A DNA stretch of 64,000 nt from Aquamicrobium defluvii (GTDB lineage Bacteria > Pseudomonadota > Alphaproteobacteria > Rhizobiales > Rhizobiaceae): positions 1 to 64,000 of the forward strand of contig NZ_SNZF01000017.1 in the NCBI RefSeq assembly GCF_004363725.1, written 5' to 3'. Of the stretch, positions 48,104 to 57,212 are shown in pieces. Under the pieces are notes generated by a model that worked only from the letters and a program-made list of their open reading frames with translations, did not search any database and was not told the DNA's origin. Every line of letters starts with the position of its first letter. Within the stretch, counting starts at the first letter, position 1. The position numbers and the translations under genes are program-made.

Positions 48104-48979
48104 ATGAGCGAAGATCCTTCAAGAAAGCGGCTCGGACGGGGACTGGCAGCTCTGATCGGCGAAATCGACCGACCGGCGGAACCCGAAAGGCCGGCGGCGC
48201 TGGCCGATGGCAAGGTTCCTATCGAGTTCGTCGCCCCTAACCCGCGCAATCCGCGCCGGCATTTCGGTGAGCCGGAGCTGACAGATCTCGCGCAGTCCAT
48301 CCGCGAGCATGGCATCGTGCAGCCGGTGGTGGTGCGCCCGGCGCCCGAGCAGCAGGGCCGCTATGAAATCATCGCCGGTGAACGTCGCTGGCGCGCGGCG
48401 CAGCGAGCCGGGCTGGTGGAGATTCCTGTCATCGTCCGCGAGGTCAGCGATCGCACCGCACTTGAGCTGGCGATCATCGAGAACGTCCAGCGTGCGGACC
48501 TCAACCCGATCGAAGAGGCGCTTGGCTATGAGCAACTCATCGAGGAGCACAATTACAGTCAGGCCGATCTAGGACAGGTTATCGGCAAGAGCCGCAGCCA
48601 TGTGGCCAATACGCTGCGCCTGTTGAAGCTGCCCGAAGTGATCCGGGATCTGGTGGTCGACGGATCCCTGTCGGCCGGTCATGCGCGAACCCTCGTTACA
48701 GCCGAAGACCCGGTAGGGCTGGCCAGGCGCATCATCGACGAAGGGCTGTCCGTGCGTCAGGCGGAAGCGCTGGCGCAGGCGCCAGCAGGTGCTGTCCGGG
48801 AAAACCGGTCTTCACCTCCCGCCGAGAAGGACGCCGATACGCTGGCGCTGGAAAAGCTGCTGACCGATACGATCGGAATGAAGGTGACCATCGCTCATAA
48901 GGAGCGGGGTGGAGAATTGCGCGTGTCCTACAAGACGCTCGACCAGCTCGACGACCTGTGCCGCAAACTGAAGCTCTAG
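48104..48979 (+). CDS. parB: Chromosome-partitioning protein ParB
   Basis: 291 residues. It opens with the RKRLGRGLAALIGE motif that contacts ParA (residues 5-18). The CTP-binding ParB/Srx domain has PNPRNPRRHFGEPELTDLAQSI near 45-66 and the GERRWRAAQRAGL box near 91-103 that binds CTP and triggers clamp closing. The HTH is YSQADLGQVIGKSRSHVANTLRLL near 147-170 for parS. The C-terminal dimer domain follows from about 240. The expected neighbour holA is not next to it here. Confidence 0.97.
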   Translation: MSEDPSRKRLGRGLAALIGEIDRPAEPERPAALADGKVPIEFVAPNPRNPRRHFGEPELTDLAQSIREHGIVQPVVVRPAPEQQGRYEIIAGERRWRAAQRAGLVEIPVIVREVSDRTALELAIIENVQRADLNPIEEALGYEQLIEEHNYSQADLGQVIGKSRSHVANTLRLLKLPEVIRDLVVDGSLSAGHARTLVTAEDPVGLARRIIDEGLSVRQAEALAQAPAGAVRENRSSPPAEKDADTLALEKLLTDTIGMKVTIAHKERGGELRVSYKTLDQLDDLCRKLKL

Positions 48980-49259
48980 CCTAGAAAGCAGCTCCGCTGG
49001 CAGGCAAGGCAGGGTACAAATCCTGCCCCCTACCGGCCTGAAGTGCAGCCTTCCGCAACATGTCTGGCTGACGAATACGTACATCCCGCCGCCGGCAAAA
49101 ACGGATCGGTTCCACGCATCTTCGCAGCGTCAGGCTATCTTCGATATCATGACATTTTCTGTCCGCTTCCATTGATCTGGTAGCGCTGTTTTGCGGCAAT
49201 CGAACCTTGCCGGGCAAATGAAACCGGCGCGCGGAACGCGACCTGCGATCCCGGCCCGG
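48980..49259. other. Spacer between convergent parB and matB
   Basis: 280 bp with no gene. A 6-bp stem GGCAGG / CCTGCC (49008-49013 / 49022-49027) with an 8-nt loop lies 29 bp after the parB stop; it has no T-run. It marks the left border of the block that separates parB from holA. Confidence 0.35.
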
Positions 49260-50777
49260 TCACGGGGTGTAAAGATCCTTGTAGGTGTCGCGCAGCAGGT
49301 TCTTCTGGACCTTCCCCATGGTGTTTCGCGGCAGCTCGTCGACGATGACGATGCGCCTTGGCAGCTTGTAGCGGGCGAGGCGGTCGCCGAGCGCGGCGAC
49401 GATCTCGTCTTCTCTGAGCGCTGCGCCGCTCCGGGGCACCACGACGGCGGTGACCCCTTCGCCCAGGTCGCCGTGCGGCACGCCGATGACCGCGCTTTCG
49501 AGCACGCCGTCGAGCCGGTCGATCTCGCTTTCGATCTCCCTGGGATAGATGTTGTAGCCGCCCGAGATGACGAGGTCCTTGCCACGCCCGACGATGTGGA
49601 CATAGCCGCGCTCGTCGATCAGGCCGAGGTCGCCGGTGATGAAGAAGCCGTCGTCGCGGAACTCCGCCTTCGTCTTGTCCGGCATGTTCCAGTAACCCTG
49701 AAAGACGTTCGGGCCCCTGACCTCCAGCATGCCGGTCTCGCCGGCATGCAGCACTGCGCCGCTGTCTATGTCCACGACACGGATGTCGACACCGGGCAGG
49801 GGAAAGCCCACGGTTCCGGCAATGCGCTCGCCGTCATAGGGGTTGGAGGTGTTCATGTTGGTCTCGGTCATGCCGTAGCGCTCGAGGATGGCGTGGCCGG
49901 TGCGGGCGCGGAATGTCTCATGCGTTTCGGCAAGCAGCGGGGCCGAACCGGAGATGAACAGCCGCATGCCGGCCGTGCTGTCGCGGTTCACGCGCGCGTC
50001 CTGGGCAAGGCGCACATAGAAGGTCGGCACGCCCATCAGAACCGTTGACCTGGGCAAACGCTCGACGATCGCATCGGGGTCGAACTTCGGCAGCAGGAAC
50101 ATCGACGCGCCGGAGACAAGGATGGTGTTGGTGGCCACGAAGAGGCCATGCGTGTGGAAGACCGGCAGCGCGTGGATCAGCCGGTCGCCGGCGGTGAAGC
50201 GCCAGCTCTCGCGCAGCGTCAGCGCATTTGACAGCAGATTGTCGTGGCTGAGCATCGCGCCCTTCGAGCGCCCCGTGGTGCCGGAGGTGTAGAGAATGGC
50301 GGCGAGATCGCCGGAGCCGCGCCGGACATCGGAGAACTGTGCCGGCGCTCCCTGCGCGGCACCCATCAGAGAGCCCCCGCCCGCCTCGTCCAGCGTTTCC
50401 AGGACCGCGCCGCAGCCCCTGACCGTATCGGCCAGTTTTTGCGCATTGTGCGGCGAGACGACGATGAGCGCGGGCTTCGCATCGTTGAAGAAGTAATCGA
50501 GCTCGGCGAGCGTATAGCCGGTGTTGAGCGGCAGATAGACGGCTCCGCAACGCACGCAGGCGAGGTAGAGCATCAGCGCCTCGGCGCTTTTCTCCACCTG
50601 CGCCGCCACGCGGTCGCCGGGCTTCACGCCGCGCGTGGCCAGCACATGCGCGAGGTGGGCCGACATGGAAAGCATGTCACCATAGGTAAGGACGCGACCG
50701 TCGTGCGTTTCGATGAAGATGGCCTCCAGCCCCGGAAGGGCGCTGCGGATGGCGTCGAACAGATGGTTGTCAGGCAT
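49260..50777 (-). CDS. matB: Malonyl-CoA synthetase
   Basis: 505 residues of the acyl-CoA synthetase family. Makes malonyl-CoA from malonate, CoA and ATP. The adenylation motif YTSGTTGRSKGAMLSHDNL near 163-181, GYGMTE-type ERYGMTETNMNTSNPYDGERIAGTVG near 298-323, and the hinge GRGKDLVISGGYNIYPREIE near 400-419 are present; the last lysine is in NTMGKVQKN. The NTSNPYDG stretch is typical of MatB. Its start lies right after the stop of the matA remnant, as in matAB operons. With matA broken, malonyl-CoA may not be decarboxylated by this locus. Confidence 0.92.
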   Translation of the reverse strand: MPDNHLFDAIRSALPGLEAIFIETHDGRVLTYGDMLSMSAHLAHVLATRGVKPGDRVAAQVEKSAEALMLYLACVRCGAVYLPLNTGYTLAELDYFFNDAKPALIVVSPHNAQKLADTVRGCGAVLETLDEAGGGSLMGAAQGAPAQFSDVRRGSGDLAAILYTSGTTGRSKGAMLSHDNLLSNALTLRESWRFTAGDRLIHALPVFHTHGLFVATNTILVSGASMFLLPKFDPDAIVERLPRSTVLMGVPTFYVRLAQDARVNRDSTAGMRLFISGSAPLLAETHETFRARTGHAILERYGMTETNMNTSNPYDGERIAGTVGFPLPGVDIRVVDIDSGAVLHAGETGMLEVRGPNVFQGYWNMPDKTKAEFRDDGFFITGDLGLIDERGYVHIVGRGKDLVISGGYNIYPREIESEIDRLDGVLESAVIGVPHGDLGEGVTAVVVPRSGAALREDEIVAALGDRLARYKLPRRIVIVDELPRNTMGKVQKNLLRDTYKDLYTP

Positions 50778-51085
50778 TCAGTTTTCCTGCGGCTTCGGTA
50801 GCGCTTTCCTGGACGGGACAGCCGCAACCCATTTGCGCGCTTCAGGCGAAGCGGCCACCTCGCCCCGCTCGGCATAAGCCTCGTGATTGTGCTCCATGTC
50901 GTCCAGCTTGTGGAGGTAGTTGACCATGAGCCGTGGGATTCCCGCAAGCCTCTGGCCGAAACATCGCCGGGGAAATCGAGGCGTTCGAGCCGTGCGCCAT
51001 TGCCCAGATGGAAGCGTGCGACGGGGTCGACCAGCCGTCCGTCCCCGGTGCGGGCGGTCAGGAAATAGTGGGCTGCGGCCTTACC
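50778..51085 (-). pseudogene. matA: 3' remnant of malonyl-CoA decarboxylase, frameshifted
   Basis: Two adjoining frames carry the C-terminal part of malonyl-CoA decarboxylase. The upstream piece (about 51085-50931) reads HYFLTARTGDGRLVDPVARFHLGNGARLE and on to GLRESHG, including the active-site ARFHLGNGA stretch. A single missing base near 50928-50930 shifts the frame; the next piece (50927-50778) reads MVNYLHKLDDMEHNHEAYAERGEV to PKPQEN and stops. Everything N-terminal of this is gone. The TGA abuts the matB ATG, so it was once the upstream gene of the matAB operon. Confidence 0.85.
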
Positions 51086-51114
51086 GGCGTCTGCAATTGC
51101 GGGTGCGAAACAGC

Positions 51115-51264
51115 ATGGAGAGTTCGCTCGACGAGCACCAGCGCATCGTAGACGCAATACTTCGCGGCGACGGCAAAGCGGCGGCCAGTGAACTGCGCAG
51201 CCATATTGCCGTTCAAGGCGATCGTTTCTCGGATCTGGTTGCATGCCTTGAGCATTTTCAATGA
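51115..51264 (+). pseudogene. 3' remnant of a GntR-family (FCD domain) regulator
   Basis: Only the last 49 codons remain: SLDEHQRIVDAILRGDGKAAASELRSHIAVQGDRFSDLVACLEHF, the typical end of the FadR/FCD effector domain. The HTH and most of the effector domain are missing. In rhizobial mat loci the regulator MatR is divergent from matA. Here the two 3' remnants face each other about 30 bp apart, as expected if one deletion removed both 5' halves and the promoter region between them. Confidence 0.75.
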
Positions 51265-51926
51265 CGACGGCCGGACATCCCTGATTCCGGAGTCGATGTC
51301 CGGGGACCTTTCCTTGCGCTGTGAAAGAGCTTTGGCTGGGAGTGAGACCCGGATAGCCGTGTGCGATGCGCCTCTCGCCGGGACCGAAATGCCGATCTGA
51401 TTGAATGCGGAACTGAAGGATGTTTGCAAAAAGGCCGCAGCCTCGATTCCCGGTAAAGCCATGGTGGAAGGAAAAGGCGACATGATTGCGTCCCGGGATG
51501 AGGCGGCTGCTCGCGCCGGTGCTTCCGTATCCTTCACGGGATGGATATAGGCCGTGCCATGCCCCCGCCTGAAGGCGCCACAGGGATGATCGGGCACGCT
51601 TATGATGTCGAAATGGCCGACAACGCGCTGTACCCGGTGCAATTTGCGATACCGGGCGCGGTGGAGTGTTGCTCCGACTGCTTCCTGAGGGGGGATGGTG
51701 CATCCGAACCATCCGTGGCTGTCCCGACAGAAGAGGCTGTGCGGGATGCCGCCCACGCATGCTGACGGGCAAGGAGCCAGCCTCGTGCAGCAGTTTGCCG
51801 ATATCCGGCTTATCATGGTCGGCGCCGATCCGCGTGCATCGGCGTGGCTCTCACCTTGCGGCCGCCGTCATCGACGACAGTGGCCGCTGCGTCGCACTGC
51901 ACCTCGGTGCACATCAGTCAGGAGAA
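51265..51926. other. Gene-poor stretch, probably decayed DNA
   Basis: About 660 bp without a recognisable gene. Frames on both strands give no family motifs. It lies right of the mat deletion scar and before the 3' end of the flippase-like gene, and may hold further eroded remnants that I cannot name. Confidence 0.35.
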
Positions 51927-52883
51927 TCAGCGATCGGTTTCCCCGGTATGGTTCCTCCTGCGGGCGCCGGCCAGGGAAAAAAGCGTTCCGGCCAGCGAGG
52001 AGACGATTACGAGCAGATGCAGGTTGATTCCTGCGCGCCCCAGCGTTTCGAGCGCAGTGGAGGTGGCAGGCGAACCAAACGCCAGCGCGCCTGCCGTGAT
52101 CGCGGCCGGATAGGTTCCCACGCCGGCCGGAGCATGAAACGGCAGAACGGATGACAGCTCCCCTCCCAGAGCTCCTCCAACGGCGGCTGAAGGAGGGGCG
52201 ACGCCAAGCATCATCAGAATGGCGGCGAGCATCGCCAGTTTCGCGAACCAGTTGAGCAGGGTCGTGCACCAGGCGCGCAGGAAACGGCCTGCATTTTCAG
52301 GCAGGCCCGCTTCCAGTTCGGAAACAAGATACCTCGCCCGCTGCGGCGCGAAGGCGTGGGCCAGGCCGATGGCGCGGCGTCTGAAGGCAAAGCCGGCCGC
52401 GGGCAGGAACAGAAAGATGAACCAGCCGATCCAGCCCAGCGGGTTGTGAGCGAAAGCGAGCACGACGCCCACGCCGCCGGCGGCCAGCAAGGCATGCAGG
52501 TCGAGCAGCCGCATCACCAGCAGGGCGGACGTGGATCGTGCAATGGAAACGCCGAATTCCGCGCGCATCAGCACCGGAAAGCCGATTTCCCCGCTGCGGA
52601 AGGGCAGCATGATATTGAGCAGATTGTGAAGCTGCGTCAGCCGGAAGAGCCGCCCGAAATGCCCCCTCGTCTCGGTGGGGAAATAATCATGGATACGCCA
52701 GGCGCGCAGCAGATAACTCCCCATCATCAGGCATATGGCGAAGACGATGGCCCATGCTCCCACGTCCTTCCATTGCGACAGGATCGTATTCCACCCGAAC
52801 ATCCATTGAAGGAATATCAGATACGCGGACACGACCGTCGCGGATAAAAGTGCCGCACGATGACGCGCAACCCATTGTTTCAT
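51927..52883 (-). CDS. Flippase-like membrane protein (LPG-synthase transmembrane/UPF0104 type)
   Basis: About 318 residues from ATG 52883; longer starts to 52949 would run into the divergent promoter. Eight or so hydrophobic segments with the family pattern: YLLRAWRIHDYF, LHNLLNIMLPFRSGEIGFPVLMRAEFGVS near 83-111, LLDLHALLAAGG, and the Pro/Gly-rich SSVLPFHAPAGVGTYPAAITAGAL near 255-280. Relatives include the lipid-flipping part of MprF and proteins linked to lipid-carried sugars. It is divergent from the GT2-GT39 pair, which suggests a joint envelope task. Direction of flipping and lipid are unknown. Confidence 0.75.
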   Translation of the reverse strand: MKQWVARHRAALLSATVVSAYLIFLQWMFGWNTILSQWKDVGAWAIVFAICLMMGSYLLRAWRIHDYFPTETRGHFGRLFRLTQLHNLLNIMLPFRSGEIGFPVLMRAEFGVSIARSTSALLVMRLLDLHALLAAGGVGVVLAFAHNPLGWIGWFIFLFLPAAGFAFRRRAIGLAHAFAPQRARYLVSELEAGLPENAGRFLRAWCTTLLNWFAKLAMLAAILMMLGVAPPSAAVGGALGGELSSVLPFHAPAGVGTYPAAITAGALAFGSPATSTALETLGRAGINLHLLVIVSSLAGTLFSLAGARRRNHTGETDR

Positions 52884-52952
52884 AGCCATCCGGAAAACTA
52901 TCATGTAGTAGGCGCCTTGAAGCCCGAAGGCCCCGACAATTAGGAGCAATAC

Positions 52953-53966
52953 TTGTCTCGGACAACTGTCAATGCCGGGGACGCGGTCAATTCAGATGCG
53001 TTCGAATTGTCAATCATCGTCCCGCTGTTCAACGAGGAGGAGAGCGTCGGCTTCCTGCTGGAGCGGATCGGCCAGGCCATGGCGGGTTATGACGCGCCGT
53101 GGGAGCTCATCCTCGTCGACGACGGCAGTTCGGACGCCACCGTGCTCAAGGCGAAAACCCATCCCGCGGCCGGTCGCCTGCCTTTGAAGATCGTGGAATT
53201 GCAACGCAATTTCGGACAGACGGCAGCCATGCAGGCGGGACTCGATTTCGCCAGCGGCCGCCTGATCGCCACCATGGACGGAGATCTCCAGAACGATCCC
53301 GAAGATATCCCGGACATGGTCCGGACCCTGGAGGAACGGGACCTCGATCTTCTCGTGGGGTGGCGCAGGAACCGCCAGGACGGCCTTGTCCTGCGCAAGG
53401 TTCCTTCATGGATTGCCAACAGGCTTATCGGGCGCGTGACCGGCGTGCGGCTTCACGACTACGGTTGCAGCCTGAAGATATATCGCGCCTCGATCATCAA
53501 GCAGGTGCAGCTGATGGGCGAGATGCATCGTTTCATTCCCGCCTGGGTGGCGGGCGTGGTGCCGAGTTCGCGTATCGGGGAAATGCCGGTCCGTCACCAT
53601 GCACGCCAGCATGGCGTATCCAAATACGGAATCTCGCGAACCTTCCGCGTCATTCTCGACCTGCTGTCGGTGATGTTCTTCATGCGGTACAAGGCCCGGC
53701 CCGGCCATTTCTTCGGTTCGATCGGGCTGGTTGCGGGTGTCATCAGCGCGCTGACTTTCTTCTATCTCGGCATCGACAAGTTCGTCATGGGCAACGATAT
53801 CGGCACCCGCCCGCTGCTGCTGGTCGGCGTCATGATGTTCCTGTCGTCGCTCCAGATGATCACCATGGGCATATTGGCTGAGATGATCGCCCGGACCTAT
53901 TTCCAGGGCAGCGATACGCCGGGCTATATCGTGAGGCAGGTGGTGCGGCCGGGGGAAGCCAGGTGA
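52953..53966 (+). CDS. GT2 polyprenyl-phosphate glycosyltransferase (ArnC/DPM-like)
   Basis: 337 residues from TTG 52953; AGGAG about 8 bp upstream supports this start. The GT-A domain has LSIIVPLFNEEESVGFLL near 19-36, LVDDGSSDATV near 54-64 and DGDLQNDPEDIPDMV with the catalytic acidic cluster near 109-123. Two hydrophobic segments (GSIGLVAGVISALTFFYLG and LLLVGVMMFLSSLQMITMGIL) follow, as in ArnC/GtrB enzymes that load a sugar onto undecaprenyl phosphate at the inner membrane. The GT39 gene overlaps its 3' end. Confidence 0.88.
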   Translation: MSRTTVNAGDAVNSDAFELSIIVPLFNEEESVGFLLERIGQAMAGYDAPWELILVDDGSSDATVLKAKTHPAAGRLPLKIVELQRNFGQTAAMQAGLDFASGRLIATMDGDLQNDPEDIPDMVRTLEERDLDLLVGWRRNRQDGLVLRKVPSWIANRLIGRVTGVRLHDYGCSLKIYRASIIKQVQLMGEMHRFIPAWVAGVVPSSRIGEMPVRHHARQHGVSKYGISRTFRVILDLLSVMFFMRYKARPGHFFGSIGLVAGVISALTFFYLGIDKFVMGNDIGTRPLLLVGVMMFLSSLQMITMGILAEMIARTYFQGSDTPGYIVRQVVRPGEAR

Positions 53967-55486
53967 GCGACCTGCTGGAGCGGCGGCCGCATTTCGTCTT
54001 TGTCCTGCTGTTCGCCTTTTTCGCTCTCAATGTCGTCTTGAGGGTCCTGCTGCCGTCATCGCTTGAGCTCGACGAGGCGGAGCAGATGTTCGTCTCGCAG
54101 TGGCTGGCTCTCGGCTACAGCAACCAGCCACCGCTTTACAACTGGCTCCAGTACGGGGCCAATACCATCTTCGGAGCATCCGTTCTTTCGCTCTCGCTGC
54201 TCAAGAACGGAATGCTGTTCGCCTCCTATCTGCTCATGGGGCTGACCGCCTTCGGAGTTCTGCGGGACAAGCGTCTGGCCGTCATCGCTTCGCTTGGCCT
54301 GTTCATGATCTCCCAGATCGGTTATGGCGCACAGCGCGACCTGACCCATACGGTGGCGGTGATATTCAGCTCGTCCCTGTTCCTCTACGGGCTGTTCCGT
54401 ACCGTGGACCGGCCCAGCGGCTTGTCCTACCTGCTCATGGGCCTGGCCATCGGCATCGGCGCCATCTCGAAATACAATTTTCTTCTTCTGCCGGGCTCGG
54501 TGTTTCTTGCCGCTCTGTGGGACGACCAGTTGCGTCGCCGCATTTTCGACCGGCGCATCCTTCTGGCGGCCCTGGCCACCCTTCTCATCATCGTTCCGCA
54601 TGCGGTCTGGTTCGTGAAAAATCTGGACCAGGCGACATCCCGGACCCTTGAGAAGCTGACCGACAATTCGGGATCCGGAACGGTTCATCAAATTCTCCTC
54701 GGGTTGTATTCCCTGACGGAGGCTTTGGTTGGCGTATCGTCCCTGATCCTGCTCATCTTTGCCGCCGTATTCGGCAGGCAGATGTTCACGGCCCTGCGCG
54801 CCGGCAACATGTGGACGCGGCTGACCGAGCGAACATGGATCGTGGCGTTTCTGGCGCTGCTGAGCCTTATCCTGTTTTTCGGGGTCTCCGAAATTCGCGA
54901 CAGGTGGCTGATACCGCTCGTCATGCCCTTGCCGCTCTATCTGTGCCTGAAACTGGAGGAAGCCGGGGCAGACACAAGCAAGCCGTTCAGAATACTGCTC
55001 GGCATCACAGTGGCGATCATGGTGATCATTCCCTCCGTCCTCGGCTTGCGGATCGTCACGGCAGGCTGGACTGGAAATTACCAGAAGCTCAATGTGCCTT
55101 ACGGCCCGATGATAAATCAGCTGATGGCCGAAGCGCCGGTTTCGCCGGCCGCGATTGTCGCGGGCGACGGGCAACTTGCCGGCACAATCCGCCTTCACGT
55201 ATCGGATGTTCCTATATTGGCCCCCGCGGGCCAGCAGTTCTTCCCGGACATCGCTGCGGATCGGCCGATCCTCGTGATCTGGCGGAGCGGCCGCAAGGTC
55301 GATCTTGCCAGTTCGCCGGAAATGCCGGGCAACCTCGCGCGCTTCATAGAGCGGAACCTGCCCGATTCCCGCCCCGAAGGGCTGGTCCGGCATGTAGACG
55401 TGCCTTATCACTACGGCGCACCGGGAGATACGTATCGTTTCTACTATCAATGGGTGGATGCCGGCACGCAAAAACCGGAGTCGTGA
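53963..55486 (+). CDS. GT39/ArnT-like membrane glycosyltransferase
   Basis: 507 residues, GTG start overlapping the preceding stop (GTGA). About eleven hydrophobic segments and a C-terminal periplasmic domain. The first periplasmic loop has LELDEAEQMFVSQWLALGYSNQPPLYNWLQ (about 33-62), with the acidic DE-AE pair and QPPLY motif typical of the GT39/GT83 active site that takes sugar from polyprenyl phosphate. Paired with the GT2 gene it would transfer a sugar to an envelope acceptor such as lipid A or LPS core. Acceptor and sugar are unknown. Confidence 0.85.
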   Translation: MSDLLERRPHFVFVLLFAFFALNVVLRVLLPSSLELDEAEQMFVSQWLALGYSNQPPLYNWLQYGANTIFGASVLSLSLLKNGMLFASYLLMGLTAFGVLRDKRLAVIASLGLFMISQIGYGAQRDLTHTVAVIFSSSLFLYGLFRTVDRPSGLSYLLMGLAIGIGAISKYNFLLLPGSVFLAALWDDQLRRRIFDRRILLAALATLLIIVPHAVWFVKNLDQATSRTLEKLTDNSGSGTVHQILLGLYSLTEALVGVSSLILLIFAAVFGRQMFTALRAGNMWTRLTERTWIVAFLALLSLILFFGVSEIRDRWLIPLVMPLPLYLCLKLEEAGADTSKPFRILLGITVAIMVIIPSVLGLRIVTAGWTGNYQKLNVPYGPMINQLMAEAPVSPAAIVAGDGQLAGTIRLHVSDVPILAPAGQQFFPDIAADRPILVIWRSGRKVDLASSPEMPGNLARFIERNLPDSRPEGLVRHVDVPYHYGAPGDTYRFYYQWVDAGTQKPES

Positions 55487-55559
55487 GCCAGGGGCGGGGT
55501 GGGTGCCCGTCCGGCATTGGCTTATCGAACGGAATTGAACGCCCTGAGGACAAACCGGC

Positions 55560-56615
55560 ATGTTCGCCGCCCGGAACAAACTTGTTCATGCCACGCTGAT
55601 CATCATTGCGACTTTGCTGTTTGTCGCGGTGCTTTCCGTGGCGGATACGGTTTTTGCGCCGATTGCCCTTGCGCTTTTTGTCATCGCTCTGGTGTCGCCC
55701 GTGCAGCGCCGGTTGCAGGAACTCATGCCGCACTATGTGGCGCTGGGCATCAGTTTCCTGATCGTGATGCTTGCACTGCTGGCCTTCGGCTGGCTCATCG
55801 CCTGGGCTTTCGGTCAGGTTGGGCGGTGGATCATCGCCGATGCGGCGCATTTCCAGCAGCTCTACGAGCAGGCCCGCCGCTGGCTGGAGGAACAGGGTAT
55901 CGCCTCCGCCACGGTCTGGCCGGAGAATTTCGGCGTGAGCTGGATCCTGCGCACGGTGCAGACCGTCAGCAGCCGGCTCAACGGCATCTTCAGCTTCTGG
56001 CTGATCGCGCTCGTCTATGTCCTGCTCGGGTTGATGGAAGTCGAGGATTTCGGCAACCGCATCAAGGCAATGCGCAACAGGACGGCAAGCCGGGCGCTGC
56101 TCGAAGGGTGTCAGCAAACGGCGGTCAAGATCCGGCGCTATATGGTGATCCGTACGGCCATGAGCCTGGCAACGGGCCTGCTGGTCTGGGCGTTCGCGCG
56201 GGTCGTCGGCCTTTCGCTGGCCGAGGAATGGGGCTTCATCGCCTTCGCGCTCAACTACATCCCCTTCATCGGCCCCTTTGTCGCGACACTGCTGCCGACG
56301 CTTCTTGCCCTTGTCCAGTTCGGCACATGGGAGGGGGTGCTGGCGATTTTCGTCGGGCTGAATGTCATCCAGTTCGTCGTGGGCAGCTACATCGAACCGC
56401 GCGTTTCGGGCAGCGCGCTTTCGATGTCTCCCGTCGTGGTGCTGTTTTCCGTTTTCCTGTGGGGGCATTTGTGGGGAATCTTCGGCGCCTTCATCGGCGT
56501 TCCCATCATGATCGCGGTGCTGACATTTTGCAGCCAGCACCAGTCAAGCCGATGGATTTCCGAACTCTTCGGCCTCGGCAGCATGGAAAAAACCACAGCC
56601 GCCGATCCCGCCTAG
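55560..56615 (+). CDS. AI-2E family (PerM/YdiK-type) transporter
   Basis: 351 residues, eight predicted membrane segments. Family parts: VADTVFAPIALALFVIALVSPVQRRL near 30-55, a central soluble loop (about 90-135), then ISFALNYIPFIGPFVATLLP-like sequence (FIAFALNYIPFIGPFVATLLPTLLAL, near 230-255) and YIEPRVSGSALSMSPVVVLFSVFLWGHLWGIFGAFIGVPI near 275-315. Some members move autoinducer-2 or ions; the substrate here is unknown. It is close behind the GT39 gene (73 bp). Its stop overlaps the end of a transposase remnant. Confidence 0.85.
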   Translation: MFAARNKLVHATLIIIATLLFVAVLSVADTVFAPIALALFVIALVSPVQRRLQELMPHYVALGISFLIVMLALLAFGWLIAWAFGQVGRWIIADAAHFQQLYEQARRWLEEQGIASATVWPENFGVSWILRTVQTVSSRLNGIFSFWLIALVYVLLGLMEVEDFGNRIKAMRNRTASRALLEGCQQTAVKIRRYMVIRTAMSLATGLLVWAFARVVGLSLAEEWGFIAFALNYIPFIGPFVATLLPTLLALVQFGTWEGVLAIFVGLNVIQFVVGSYIEPRVSGSALSMSPVVVLFSVFLWGHLWGIFGAFIGVPIMIAVLTFCSQHQSSRWISELFGLGSMEKTTAADPA

Positions 56616-56808
56616 GTGTTCAGTCCCGGGCTTTGATGGATTGATGCTGAACCGATCCGGCTGTGAAGTCCATCGTTTGCAGATGAACTCATAGGGCGTG
56701 AGGCCCTTGAGGGTTTTCAATCTTCGCCCGAAATTATAGGCGTCGATGAAGTCCTGAAGGTGCCGACGCAACTGATCGTGATCGTCGTAGTGCAAGCGAT
56801 TGGCACAT
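56612..56808 (-). mobile_element. 3' remnant of an IS481-type transposase
   Basis: The leftward frame reads HYDDHDQLRRHLQDFIDAYNF then GRRLKTLKGLTPYEFICKRW and DRFSINPSK, the well-known end of IS481/IS3-like integrase-core transposases. Near the end one base shift would give the typical PGLNT-stop, with its TAG on the perM stop codon. Only the last 65 or so codons remain. Confidence 0.75.
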
Positions 56809-57212
56809 CGCGTGGCGGAGGAACAAGCAAAGTCCATTGCTTGGCCGATGATCGCGGCAGACCGGTCGCGCTTGCCCTGACGCCGGGCTATGTCTGCGAT
56901 ATCACGATGGCAATTCCACCGCCGGAAGTCGCTCTTCCGACCAAACGGCTGATCGCAGACAAGGCTTGCGATGCCGATAGCTTGCGGCAATGGCTTGCAA
57001 AGGCAAAGATCTGGGCGGTGATCCCGTCATCGGCAGCACGCAAGACACCCTATCCCCTCGACAGGAGAGCCTGTCGCCGAAGCAACGTCATCGAGCGCCT
57101 GGTCTGCAAGCCCAGGAACTGACGGCGCATCGCAACACGATATGACAAGCTCGACACCAATTACCTTGCCGCCGTCGCTTCGTTTCAACAATCATTGCAT
57201 GGATTCGAATGA
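56806..57212 (+). mobile_element. Remnant of an IS5-family transposase
   Basis: The rightward frame reads TSRGGGTSKVHCLADDRGRPVALALTPG then PTKRLIADKACDADSLRQWL and RSNVIERLVCKPRN, typical of the DDE domain of IS5/IS427-group transposases. A TGA at 57120-57122 stands where relatives have Trp (NWRRIATRYDK); the frame continues with RRIATRYDKLDTNYLAAVA. The 5' half is missing and abuts the IS481 remnant. Inactive. Confidence 0.8.

Noticed and set aside
49008..49035. String resembling a tRNA T-arm and 3' end (GGCAGG, GTACAAAT, CCTGCC)
   Set aside because: No acceptor, D-arm or anticodon partner lies upstream, where parB is coding. It could be an attachment-site remnant but nothing else supports that.
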